Source of the DNA: a virus
IMG/VR virus record: IMGVR_UViG_3300030103_001830
Location: 1 to 20,914 of that record
Strand: one strand, 5' to 3'
DNA length: 20,914 bases
Within the stretch, counting starts at the first letter, position 1; each line of letters opens with the position of its first letter. The notes beneath the pieces are model-generated. The model did no database searches and had not been told where the DNA came from. It saw only the letters and a program-made list of their open reading frames with translations. Positions 14,830-20,704 of the stretch are shown here, one piece after another. A program made the translations under genes and the position numbers.

Positions 14830-15508
14830 TAAAGTTACAGGAGTTTTAAACCTTTTAAAAGGTTTAGTAAAACAAACCCCAACTTCTAAAAGTACAGACC
14901 TAGTCATACCCACTAAAGCTGAGTTAGAAAAATTACCTCCAGACGATTTAGAAAAAATATCTAACCAACTTAAACAAGCCACCAATGTAGACCGAAGAGA
15001 GCTCATGAGAGGTGCTTTAGGTACTATAATGAATACAGCTATGGATGTAGGCACTTTAGGTAAAGTTGTTAAAGCTATTGAGCCACCTAAAAAAGTTAAA
15101 CCAATAAAAGAATCTATAGACCTTATACCTAAATTTTTTGATGACTTTAGAGAAGATCTTCGTGAGAGATTAGTAGATAATAAAATAGATGAGTTTATGG
15201 CTGAAGAAGGCATAGATGATTTAGATGCATATGCTGCTGAAACAGGTGTTGAAATTGACCCTGTAATAGATTCTTACGAGTTAGACCAACCTTTAGTAGA
15301 ACTTTGGATGTATTTGAAAAAACCTAAAAAAGACATAGAGTATGAATATTTAGATAATGAATTATCAGATATCGAAACATTTATGAAAGATAATAATATA
15401 TCTAATGAAGAGATGATTAAAAAAATAGAAGAGCAAGGTTTAAAACCCGATAACCAAGAATTAAAAGATTATGGTTTAGAAGAACTTATAGAGAAAAAAG
15501 ATGGTTAA
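14822..15508 (+). CDS. Unknown protein sharing an N-terminal module with the ART-like neighbour
   Basis: A 228-aa protein. Residues 5-43 resemble the start of the next gene product: VLNLLK (8-13), KQTP (17-20), IPTKAELE (29-36) and DL (42-43), against ALLNLLK, KQTP, IPNKQELE and DL at nearly identical positions. After this, a mildly hydrophobic helix follows RRELMRGALGTIM (58-70). The rest is acidic and helical, with no visible active site. It overlaps its neighbours by 8 bases at each end. The shared start suggests a common targeting or packaging tag, or an ancient duplication of the N-terminal part. It could be a partner or inhibitor of the next protein, or another internal virion protein. 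Confidence 0.65.
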   Translation: MADKVTGVLNLLKGLVKQTPTSKSTDLVIPTKAELEKLPPDDLEKISNQLKQATNVDRRELMRGALGTIMNTAMDVGTLGKVVKAIEPPKKVKPIKESIDLIPKFFDDFREDLRERLVDNKIDEFMAEEGIDDLDAYAAETGVEIDPVIDSYELDQPLVELWMYLKKPKKDIEYEYLDNELSDIETFMKDNNISNEEMIKKIEEQGLKPDNQELKDYGLEELIEKKDG

Positions 15509-16643
15509 ACTTACTCCAGGAGCATTGCTTAATTTATTAAAGCAAACACCAAAAACTAATCCACCTTCAGGTACAATATCTAAAATACCTAATAAACAAG
15601 AACTTGAAAGAGCATCAATTAGAGATCTTCAATTATTTAAAATGAATAAAGGTAGAGAGCCTACTCCTGAAGAAACTAAACTCATATTAGACAATAATAT
15701 AGGTGCATTAGGTTTTGTAAATTTAAGCGACTTAGTAAACAGAGGTGCACTAAAAGATATTTATAGAAGTCCAGGAATATTAAGAGAAGGATATGCTGAT
15801 GATTTAGGTCAAGTTGGTAGACCTACTCCCAAAACTTTAAGTCGTGAAGGTACAACTAAATCAACTAGCTTAATTGATACTGGAGATGTTGAGTTGAATG
15901 ACTTTGTTAATAGTCTGCGTTTAGATCCTAATAGTGGTGATGGTGGTCTCGCAGATACTATAAAAGGAATATTATATGATAAAGCTAATAAAGGTGCTGG
16001 GTTTTACGAACAAGATTTTTATACAGACATTATTACTAATAGTAAAGGTGAACGCATGGGCTATAGGAATAGTGATGAGTATAAAGAAGCTATGTTAGAG
16101 TATGATGACTTTGATGAAATGCTTAATCCTCAAGTTCGTATAAGAGTTCCAAAACATAGTAAAGTAGTTAATTATTTCAAAGACACTGCTAAAAATTACT
16201 TAGATGAAAAAGGTTTAGGAGATAAAATTTATTTATTTAGACAAGGCAGATTAGACAAAGGCGAGATAAAACATGATCCTGACCCAAAAGAGCCACTGTC
16301 TTTTTCATTAAGCCCAGAGCCTAAAGGTAATATTTTTCAAGTAAACTCTCGTGTTGATGTGTACGTTATAGACAAAAACGATGTACAAGCTTTACCAAAC
16401 CTTCATAAAAGAGGAGGTTCAGACTATGCTCTTGAAGAAGAAGTTTTAGCTGCAGGTGAAGATGTAGCTTATGTAGGTTCAATAGGTGATTATACTTTCG
16501 AAAGTGGTATTAAAATTAAAGATGTTGATGGTAGTAATCCTTACATCTATAAAGACAAACAAGGCAATACTATTGAAGAATTAAGTAAAAAAGCTAAAAT
16601 AGATTCAGAGCAATTTTTAAATCAACTCAAAGGAGATAAATAG
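15501..16643 (+). CDS. Candidate ADP-ribosyltransferase (R-S-E type)
   Basis: A 380-aa protein with the three hallmarks of the Arg/Ser/Glu class of ADP-ribosyltransferases in order: a strand ending in Arg (IYLFRQGR, R247), an S-x-S strand (PLSFSLSPEP, S267 and S269) and an ExE loop (LEEEVLAAGEDV, E312 and E314). The final 'EEEVL...G' is the usual NAD-site signature. The spacing (20 and about 45 residues) fits compact ART folds. Residues 1-43 match the start of the previous protein (LLNLLK, KQTP, IPxKxELE). No signal peptide or transmembrane segment is visible. Lying near portal and terminase rather than among early genes, it could be packaged and injected, like T4 Alt. Target, activity and packaging are inferred, and homology is judged by eye. 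Confidence 0.65.
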   Translation: MVKLTPGALLNLLKQTPKTNPPSGTISKIPNKQELERASIRDLQLFKMNKGREPTPEETKLILDNNIGALGFVNLSDLVNRGALKDIYRSPGILREGYADDLGQVGRPTPKTLSREGTTKSTSLIDTGDVELNDFVNSLRLDPNSGDGGLADTIKGILYDKANKGAGFYEQDFYTDIITNSKGERMGYRNSDEYKEAMLEYDDFDEMLNPQVRIRVPKHSKVVNYFKDTAKNYLDEKGLGDKIYLFRQGRLDKGEIKHDPDPKEPLSFSLSPEPKGNIFQVNSRVDVYVIDKNDVQALPNLHKRGGSDYALEEEVLAAGEDVAYVGSIGDYTFESGIKIKDVDGSNPYIYKDKQGNTIEELSKKAKIDSEQFLNQLKGDK

Positions 16644-16912
16644 TGGCTAAACTACCTAAAGTAAAAAAAGTAAAAACTCCAGGAGGTTACATGGTACCAG
16701 CTAAGTATGTGGCTGGGTTAAGTGGTGAACAACGTAAGAAGAGATTATTAGCCCTTGAAAAAATGCGTAAATCAGGTAAAGTTCTAGGAGATCTTCCAGG
16801 AGATAAAACACCTTCTGGTAAAAAAAGGAAAACAAAAGAATCTATATACACTAAAAAATTTAGGAAAATGTATGGCAATAAACGCAAAACAAAAAAAGGC
16901 TCTAAAAAATAA
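16643..16912 (+). CDS. Lysine-rich small phage protein
   Basis: An 89-aa, strongly basic protein (MAKLPKVKKVKTPGGYMVPA at the start; a helical AGLSGEQRKKRLLALEKM; a Lys-rich tail ending KRKTKKGSKK). The start is a GTG overlapping the previous stop by one base, with AAAGGAG upstream. No domain is recognised. First of a run of tiny basic proteins in which each start lies within or next to the previous gene. DNA binding inside the head is plausible from charge alone. Confidence 0.6.
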   Translation: MAKLPKVKKVKTPGGYMVPAKYVAGLSGEQRKKRLLALEKMRKSGKVLGDLPGDKTPSGKKRKTKESIYTKKFRKMYGNKRKTKKGSKK

Positions 16913-17165
16913 AGCAGAAAAAGCCAACGCACCACTAGGTGCTCTAACTACTATTTATAATAAAGGGTTAGGTGCTGCTGCTAGTGGCGGTCGTCGTCCA
17001 GGAGTCTCACCTTCAGCTTGGGCTATGGCTAGAGTTAACTCTGTATTGACAGGTGGTAAAGCTAGACAAGTTGATAAAAAGCAGTGGGAACAAATACAAG
17101 CTTATCGTAGGAAGAACAAAGGTAAGAAAAAGAAAACATCACCAACAAAAAAAGGAGGTAAATGA
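16872..17165 (+). CDS. Conserved small basic phage protein with GRRPGVSPSAWA motif
   Basis: A 97-aa protein. The middle (IYNKGLGAAASGGRRPGVS then PSAWAMARVNSVLTGGKARQ) resembles a family common in marine phages ('YN.G..A...GHRPG....QWA.ARV.SF'), which has no assigned function as far as I recall. The C-terminus is Lys-rich (RRKNKGKKKKTSPTKKGGK). It overlaps the previous gene by 41 bases; the ATG has AGGA 7 bases upstream. The motif is usually taken as part of a small virion or DNA-associated protein, but I have no evidence for that here. Confidence 0.7.
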   Translation: MAINAKQKKALKNKAEKANAPLGALTTIYNKGLGAAASGGRRPGVSPSAWAMARVNSVLTGGKARQVDKKQWEQIQAYRRKNKGKKKKTSPTKKGGK

Positions 17166-17287
17166 TGTACGGAAAAAAGACAATGAAAAAGAAGACAACT
17201 AAAAAAATGACCATGAAAGAAAAAATGGCAAAGCTTAGAAAAATGAAGGGCAAAAATAAAAAGAAGAAAACTTCTTCTTATAGCTAA
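17165..17287 (+). CDS. 40-aa Lys/Met-rich peptide
   Basis: Starts MYGKKTMKKKTTKKMTMKEK and ends KTSSYS; 17 of 40 residues are Lys and 6 are Met. ATG at 17165 lies 6 bases after the perfect GGAGG of AAAGGAGGT; an ATG at 17162 in frame is too close to it. Its stop overlaps the next ATG (TAATG). The strong SD and the tight packing argue it is translated. Its composition is protamine-like. Confidence 0.6.
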   Translation: MYGKKTMKKKTTKKMTMKEKMAKLRKMKGKNKKKKTSSYS

Positions 17288-17421
17288 TGCCAGTCAGAAA
17301 AGTCAAAGGTGGCTATAGGTGGGGTAGTAAAGGTAAAATCTACCCTACTAAAGCTTTAGCAGAAAAGCAAGGCAGAGCAATCATGGCTTCTAAAGGAAAA
17401 AAGAAGGGTGGCAAAAGCTAA
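17287..17421 (+). CDS. 44-aa conserved phage protein (MPVRKVKGGYRWG type)
   Basis: The peptide MPVRKVKGGYRWGSKGKIYP followed by TKALAEKQGRAIMASKGKKK belongs to a short family frequent in marine phages, with the pattern 'RKVKGGYRWG..GK.YPTKA.AE.QG.AI'. Function unknown. Its start overlaps the previous stop by one base and its Lys-rich tail overlaps the next GTG. The family match is from memory and supports that it is a real gene. Confidence 0.7.
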   Translation: MPVRKVKGGYRWGSKGKIYPTKALAEKQGRAIMASKGKKKGGKS

Positions 17422-17572
17422 AAAAATAATCCAAAAAGACGGCACAACCAGTCATTGGAAAAAACTAATACAGCACAAAAGTTGCTCCTTCTGTTCAAAT
17501 GAAGCTATGCATTATGAAAAATTTAAGTATTATTGTAAACAGTGTTATAAGGAGAAAATAAATGGCAAATAA
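17408..17572 (+). CDS. 54-aa zinc-ribbon protein
   Basis: GTG start; the product starts MAKAKKIIQKDGTTSHWKKL and contains two CxxC knuckles, CSFC (C26, C29) and CKQC (C43, C46), 13 residues apart. That is the normal spacing of a small zinc ribbon. A purine-rich GGAAAAAAGAAGG precedes the GTG. It overlaps the previous gene by 14 and the next by 11 bases. Likely a nucleic-acid-binding or protein-interaction module; no other domain is attached. Coding is supported by the two intact knuckles. Confidence 0.65.
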   Translation: MAKAKKIIQKDGTTSHWKKLIQHKSCSFCSNEAMHYEKFKYYCKQCYKEKINGK

Positions 17573-17747
17573 AACAGTATTAGCACCTAAAGGTTTTCAT
17601 TGGATGAAAGCAGGTAAAGGTTATAAGTTAATGAAAGGTGATTATAAACCTCACACAGGTGCAGTTAAAAGAGCATCTTTTGAGATACAAAAGGTACATA
17701 AAAATGGCAAAAGCAAAAATAAAAAAGGTGGCAGCAGCAGAAATTAG
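17562..17747 (+). CDS. 61-aa conserved small phage protein (APKGFHWMK type)
   Basis: The product starts MANKTVLAPKGFHWMKAGKG and continues YKLMKGDYKPHTGAVKRASF then EIQKVH before a Lys-rich tail. 'PKGFHWMK.G..YKLMKG...PH.GA...A.F.IQKVH' is a pattern I know from other marine phage genomes, without function. AAGGAG is 7 to 10 bases upstream of the ATG. The end overlaps the next gene by 44 bases. Confidence 0.7.
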   Translation: MANKTVLAPKGFHWMKAGKGYKLMKGDYKPHTGAVKRASFEIQKVHKNGKSKNKKGGSSRN

Positions 17748-17895
17748 AGCTGCAAAAAAATTTTTAGAACGTAAAGGATTTAAAGCTACTGATATTCCAC
17801 CAAGACTTTTTGCTATGGCTGCAAAAGAACTTGATAAATCTTTTACTCAAACTCTACAAGTATTAGCACAATCCCAAACAGCAGGAACAGTTTAA
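17704..17895 (+). CDS. Small helical protein, unknown
   Basis: A 63-aa protein (MAKAKIKKVAAAEIRAAKKF, then LERKGFKATDIPPRLFAMAA, KELDKSFTQTLQVLAQ). The frame stays open upstream to 17638, but the ATG at 17704 has AAAAGG about 10 bases upstream and gives a start like its MAKAK-type neighbours. It is mostly helical with a Pro-Pro hinge. No function known. The stop overlaps the next ATG (TAATG). Confidence 0.6.
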   Translation: MAKAKIKKVAAAEIRAAKKFLERKGFKATDIPPRLFAMAAKELDKSFTQTLQVLAQSQTAGTV

Positions 17896-18131
17896 TGACT
17901 ATAGATCCTTTTTTGGTTTGGAATATAGTTTTGTCTTTTATAGTTGTGCCTTTTGGATGGGCATTTGGCAAGATGTTTTCAGAGGTAAAAAGATTGCAAA
18001 TATTATTAAACAGAACAAGAGAAGATTACGCAACAAAATCCGAGCTTCGCAATGAAACAAGAGAAATCAAGGAATTAGTAATTCGCATAGAACAAAAGCT
18101 TGATAGATTCATTGAGAAGCAAAATGGTTGA
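17895..18131 (+). CDS. Membrane-anchored coiled-coil protein, possible holin/spanin-like
   Basis: A 78-aa protein with one N-terminal transmembrane helix (about 7-25, FLVWNIVLSFIVVPFGWAFG) followed by a charged coiled coil (28-76; ATKSEL ... RIEQKLDRFIEKQ). This topology is common for small phage proteins in lysis cassettes. It lies four genes before the lysozyme, so a holin-accessory or spanin role is possible. No direct motif identifies it. It overlaps the next gene by 8 bases. Confidence 0.65.
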   Translation: MTIDPFLVWNIVLSFIVVPFGWAFGKMFSEVKRLQILLNRTREDYATKSELRNETREIKELVIRIEQKLDRFIEKQNG

Positions 18132-18768
18132 ACCTGTAACAGCTGTACTAACAGGTATAGCTTTAGTAAAAAAATCTGTAGATTTTATTAAACAAAATAT
18201 ACAAACCTGTAATGATATAGGAGATATCATTGGTCATATAGATAAAGCTATGACTGGTGAACAACAAGTTATAAAAGAAAGAGATAAATCTGGTGCAGAT
18301 CCTTTTGCTGTGGGTACTGTGGCTCAAGAAATTATAGATGCTAAATTAGCCAGAGAACACTTAAACCAAGTGCGCAATCTTGTTAATTTAAGGTTTGGTC
18401 CTGGTACATGGGAATATATATTGCAAGAACGTAAAAAACGTATTGATGCACAAAAACAAGCTATCAAAGAAGCAAAAGCTGCAAAATTAAAAAAGCAGCA
18501 AGAAATAGCAGAGTACATTAAGTACGGATTAATTACTATTATAACTTTAGCTTTTATAGGAGTAGCTATAGGTATTACATTTAAATTTTTTGTATCAGCA
18601 ACTAATAAAGTATATGCACACAATATTGAGCAAGATGATGGGAGCTGTAGGCTTTACGATTATAAATATTTTTTAATATGTATGAATGAAGGCAGAGATT
18701 ATGCAGATACAGAATTATATTTAGATTATAAAAAGCAGAAAGAGCAATGGATTGAAAGTATTGATTAA
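18124..18768 (+). CDS. Conserved phage protein with C-terminal membrane helix
   Basis: A 214-aa protein starting MVEPVTAVLTGIALVKKSVD. I recognise this N-terminus, with TCNDIGDI and the block AREHLNQVRNLVNLRFGPGT then WEYILQERKKRI, as a recurrent uncharacterised family in marine podo- and myophages. A basic Ala/Lys helix (105-128) leads into one transmembrane segment (about 134-157). The last 55 residues have two Cys (C175, C186) that could pair if outside the cytoplasm. ATG 18124 is used rather than the upstream in-frame ATG at 18100 because the family begins at MVEP. Its place near the lysis genes is noted; function unknown. Confidence 0.75.
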   Translation: MVEPVTAVLTGIALVKKSVDFIKQNIQTCNDIGDIIGHIDKAMTGEQQVIKERDKSGADPFAVGTVAQEIIDAKLAREHLNQVRNLVNLRFGPGTWEYILQERKKRIDAQKQAIKEAKAAKLKKQQEIAEYIKYGLITIITLAFIGVAIGITFKFFVSATNKVYAHNIEQDDGSCRLYDYKYFLICMNEGRDYADTELYLDYKKQKEQWIESID

Positions 18769-18795
18769 TTTATCATTTAACAGTATAAATAAGAT

Positions 18796-18999
18796 ATGAA
18801 GCCAGAGAACTTAGATAAATGGCGCATATGGCCAAGACTGTTAATTACTCTTTATGGTTTAGCTTTTTTTAGAGTAACAGAGTGGTTTATGCAACTTGAA
18901 GATCCAACTAATGCACAGTCTGCTTTTGTTAGTGTTTTAGTAGGAGCAGGTGCTGCATGGTTTGGTTTATATTGTGGGACTGGTAAGAAAAGTGAGTAA
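18796..18999 (+). CDS. Two-helix small membrane protein, holin candidate
   Basis: A 67-aa protein with two transmembrane helices (about 11-32 and 41-60) joined by a short LEDPTNAQSA loop, and a short basic tail. The 'DP..AQ.AFVS...GA...WFGLY' pattern is common in small phage membrane proteins. Length and topology fit a class II holin, which would let the lysozyme two genes downstream reach the cell wall. It is equally compatible with an uncharacterised membrane protein. No clear SD; the upstream gap is only 27 bases. Confidence 0.7.
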   Translation: MKPENLDKWRIWPRLLITLYGLAFFRVTEWFMQLEDPTNAQSAFVSVLVGAGAAWFGLYCGTGKKSE

Positions 19000-19330
19000 C
19001 AAAGAAGCTAAACTTAAAAAGTATGGTTTAAAAGGTTTAAATAAACCTAAACGAACCCCAAACCACCCAACAAAGAAAGGTATAGTAGCAGTTAAAGATG
19101 GTGAAAAAATTAAAATTATTCGCTTTGGCGACCAAAAAATGGGTCACAACTATAGTGACGAAGCTCGTAAAAACTTTAAACAACGGCATGCTAAAAATAT
19201 TAAAAAAGGTAAAACAAGTGCTGCATTTTGGGCGAACAAAGTTTTTTGGTCTGGTGAAAAGGGCTCTAAAAAGAATCCACCAAAAAGTCAAAAGCATGTT
19301 AAAGGGAGAGTAAAAGGTGGCAGATCTTAA
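18992..19330 (+). CDS. Conserved phage protein, DUF6321-like
   Basis: A 112-aa basic protein starting at GTG 18992 (MSNKEAKLKKYGLKGLNKPK). The blocks PKRTPNHPTKKGIVAVKDGE, KIKIIRFGDQKMG and ARKNFKQRHAKNIKKGKTSA then AFWANKVFW match a family widespread in phages that I recall as DUF6321. No function is established. The His/Arg-rich core suggests nucleic-acid contact. The upstream extension in frame (to 18950) lies inside the membrane protein gene and is unlikely. It overlaps both neighbours. Confidence 0.8.
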   Translation: MSNKEAKLKKYGLKGLNKPKRTPNHPTKKGIVAVKDGEKIKIIRFGDQKMGHNYSDEARKNFKQRHAKNIKKGKTSAAFWANKVFWSGEKGSKKNPPKSQKHVKGRVKGGRS

Positions 19331-19781
19331 AAGTAAATTAATAGACTTAATATCTTTACATGAAGGTGTTAAGTATAGAGTGTATGATGATGCTAATGGT
19401 AAGGAGATTAAAGCTGGTGATACTTTAGTTGGTCATCCTACTATTGGTGTTGGTAGGAATGTGGCTAGTGATGGGCTAGGTTTAAGTATAGAAGAAATAA
19501 ATTTTATTCTAGTCAATGATATTAACAGAGTAATAGGAGAAGCTAAAGATTGGGTATTTTTTAATGGGCTAAGTGAAGTAAGACAAGCTGTTATTATAGA
19601 TATGCTCTTCAACATGGGCAGAACTAGATTCAATCCTGGTAAATGGCCGAACTTCTTCGGAGCAATAAAAGACCATAACTGGGAAAAAGCTTCTAAAGAG
19701 ATGTTAGACTCTTCTTGGTCAAAGCAAGTCAAATCAAGAGCTGAAAGGCTAAGTAAAATGATGTTAACTGACCAATGGTAA
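19317..19781 (+). CDS. Endolysin, T4-type lysozyme (GH24)
   Basis: A muramidase that cleaves peptidoglycan at lysis. 154 aa, close to T4 lysozyme (164). The catalytic triad region is clear: E16 in LHEGVKYRVYDDANG, D24/D25, and T42 in HPTIGVGRN (E-D-T of T4: 11, 20, 26). The last helices (FNMGRTRFNPGKWPNF, SSWSKQVKSRAERLSKMM) fit the C-terminal lobe. No signal sequence, so a holin is needed to release it; two membrane proteins upstream are candidates. Start is GTG with GGGAG upstream, overlapping the previous gene by 14 bases. It is the last gene before an internal promoter. Confidence 0.92.
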   Translation: MADLKSKLIDLISLHEGVKYRVYDDANGKEIKAGDTLVGHPTIGVGRNVASDGLGLSIEEINFILVNDINRVIGEAKDWVFFNGLSEVRQAVIIDMLFNMGRTRFNPGKWPNFFGAIKDHNWEKASKEMLDSSWSKQVKSRAERLSKMMLTDQW

Positions 19782-19782
19782 T

Positions 19783-19810
19783 TTTACTTTTAAATAATTG
19801 TGGTTATAAT
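19783..19810 (+). promoter_or_regulatory. Promoter inside the late block
   Basis: TTTACT (19783-19788), 16-bp spacer, perfect TATAAT (19805-19810). This is the same -35 box as the two divergent early promoters. Transcription would start near 19817 and serve the genes from 19892 through the GroES-like gene and perhaps the capsid gene beyond. Confidence 0.65.
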
Positions 19811-19812
19811 AA

Positions 19813-19902
19813 ATGACATTAATTAGAGCAAAGTTTAGCAAACTTTTAAAACCTAACAAAAAGAAGAAGAAGAAAAGGAGAAAAAAGAAAAATGCAAAAT
19901 GA
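19813..19902 (+). CDS. Possible 29-aa polybasic peptide
   Basis: An open frame of 29 codons giving MTLIRAKFSKLLKPNK then a Lys/Arg run. There are 13 Lys and 3 Arg. It has no SD, and its ATG lies upstream of the start expected from the 19783-19810 promoter. It could only be made from read-through transcripts. The poly-Lys run is simply the translation of a homopurine tract, so it may not be a gene. Confidence 0.25.
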   Translation: MTLIRAKFSKLLKPNKKKKKKRRKKKNAK

Positions 19903-20044
19903 TGTAACAATTAATGTAACTGGAGTTTCTTCAAAAAGCGAGGTGCAACTTGACAATAACAGACCTACTGGAGAAGATAAAGAAGACGTTAGAAAGCCAG
20001 AGACAAAATCTAGCGAACGAGATGATAGAGGGCAGGATAAGTGA
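19892..20044 (+). CDS. 50-aa acidic peptide, unknown
   Basis: The product starts MQNDVTINVTGVSSKSEVQL and has a polar acidic tail (DKEDVRKPETKSSERDDRGQ). The ATG follows a 35-base homopurine tract that contains GGAG. It would be the first gene after the internal promoter. Its second half overlaps the next gene in another frame by 95 bases, so one of the two might be the true user of this DNA. The frame is intact and the RBS reasonable. Confidence 0.45.
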   Translation: MQNDVTINVTGVSSKSEVQLDNNRPTGEDKEDVRKPETKSSERDDRGQDK

Positions 20045-20147
20045 TTTTGCTCAATATCAAAAGACTGTCGGTATTGCTGAAGGCTTAAAACAAGCCACCA
20101 TCGAAATCGATAGAGTTTATAAACAATTAGATAGAGAGGATGAATAA
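19950..20147 (+). CDS. Small helical phage protein (DFAQYQKTVGIAEGL type)
   Basis: A 65-aa protein, starting at TTG with GAGGTG four bases upstream. It is a helical hairpin: LLEKIKKTLESQRQNLANEM and IEGRISDFAQYQKTVGIAEG then a final amphipathic helix. The middle matches a short family often found near head genes ('DF..Y....G...GL..A...I'), with no known activity. The family pattern makes this frame more credible than the overlapping 50-aa frame. It ends 2 bases before the GroES-like gene. Confidence 0.7.
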   Translation: MTITDLLEKIKKTLESQRQNLANEMIEGRISDFAQYQKTVGIAEGLKQATIEIDRVYKQLDREDE

Positions 20148-20149
20148 AC

Positions 20150-20548
20150 ATGGCTCATCTCCATGCAGCAAACTGGGACAACGACCCAGAAACAAACGTT
20201 CCTAAAAACTTACCAGAACCTACAGGATGGCGAGTTTTAATTCAACCACAAGCCCCAAAAAAGAAAACCACAGGTGGCATTTATTTACCATCACAATCTC
20301 AAGACAATGAAGAGTATTTAACAGCACATGGTATTATATTAGCTGTTGGTCCTCTAGCATGGTGCGAAAGAGCATCAGGCAAACCATGGGAAGGTGGTAA
20401 TTGGGCTAGATGTGGAGACCATGTTACCTTTGGAAAATATGCAGGACAAAAGCTTATCATAGAAAGAGTAAAATTATTACTTTTAAATGATGACGAGATT
20501 ACTTCTGTATTACCATCAGGGTGCAACATACAAAATTATTTACCATAA
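20150..20548 (+). CDS. GroES-like co-chaperonin
   Basis: A lid for host GroEL that helps fold capsid proteins, like T4 gp31. The GroES beta-barrel order is clear in 132 aa: GWRVLIQP (26-33), the mobile-loop region with TTGGIYLPS (40-48), HGIILAVGP (60-68), GDHVTFGKYAGQKL (88-101) and VKLLLLNDDEI (107-117). It is longer than GroES (about 97) by an N-terminal 25 residues and an insert before GDHV. Presence of a phage co-chaperonin fits a capsid gene just beyond the right edge. GAGG lies upstream of the ATG. It probably replaces host GroES during late infection. Confidence 0.88.
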   Translation: MAHLHAANWDNDPETNVPKNLPEPTGWRVLIQPQAPKKKTTGGIYLPSQSQDNEEYLTAHGIILAVGPLAWCERASGKPWEGGNWARCGDHVTFGKYAGQKLIIERVKLLLLNDDEITSVLPSGCNIQNYLP

Positions 20549-20569
20549 CTTAATGAAAGGACGTGGCTC

Positions 20570-20704
20570 ATGACCATGGAAAATGAAAAAGAACAAGAAG
20601 AACTTGAAGTAGAAATAGAAGAAAATAAAGCTGAAGAACCTGAAGTAGTAGAAGAATCCACTCAACCAACAAAACAAGAAGTAACTCCAACAGAAGGAGG
20701 ATAA
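20570..20704 (+). CDS. 44-aa Glu-rich peptide
   Basis: The product starts MTMENEKEQEELEVEIEENK and continues with AEEPEVVEESTQPTKQ and a GG end; 18 of 44 residues are Glu. AAAGGA lies 9 bases before the ATG. Very acidic small proteins beside head genes can be scaffold fragments or DNA mimics; neither is shown. It is short and low in complexity, so the call rests on the SD and its position after the GroES-like gene. Confidence 0.5.
   Translation: MTMENEKEQEELEVEIEENKAEEPEVVEESTQPTKQEVTPTEGG

Noticed and set aside
14877-15016. Tat-like sequence DRRELMRGALG in the 14822 product
   Set aside because: It lies after residue 55, lacks a proper hydrophobic region and AxA site, and a Tat signal makes no sense after a 55-residue start shared with a neighbour.
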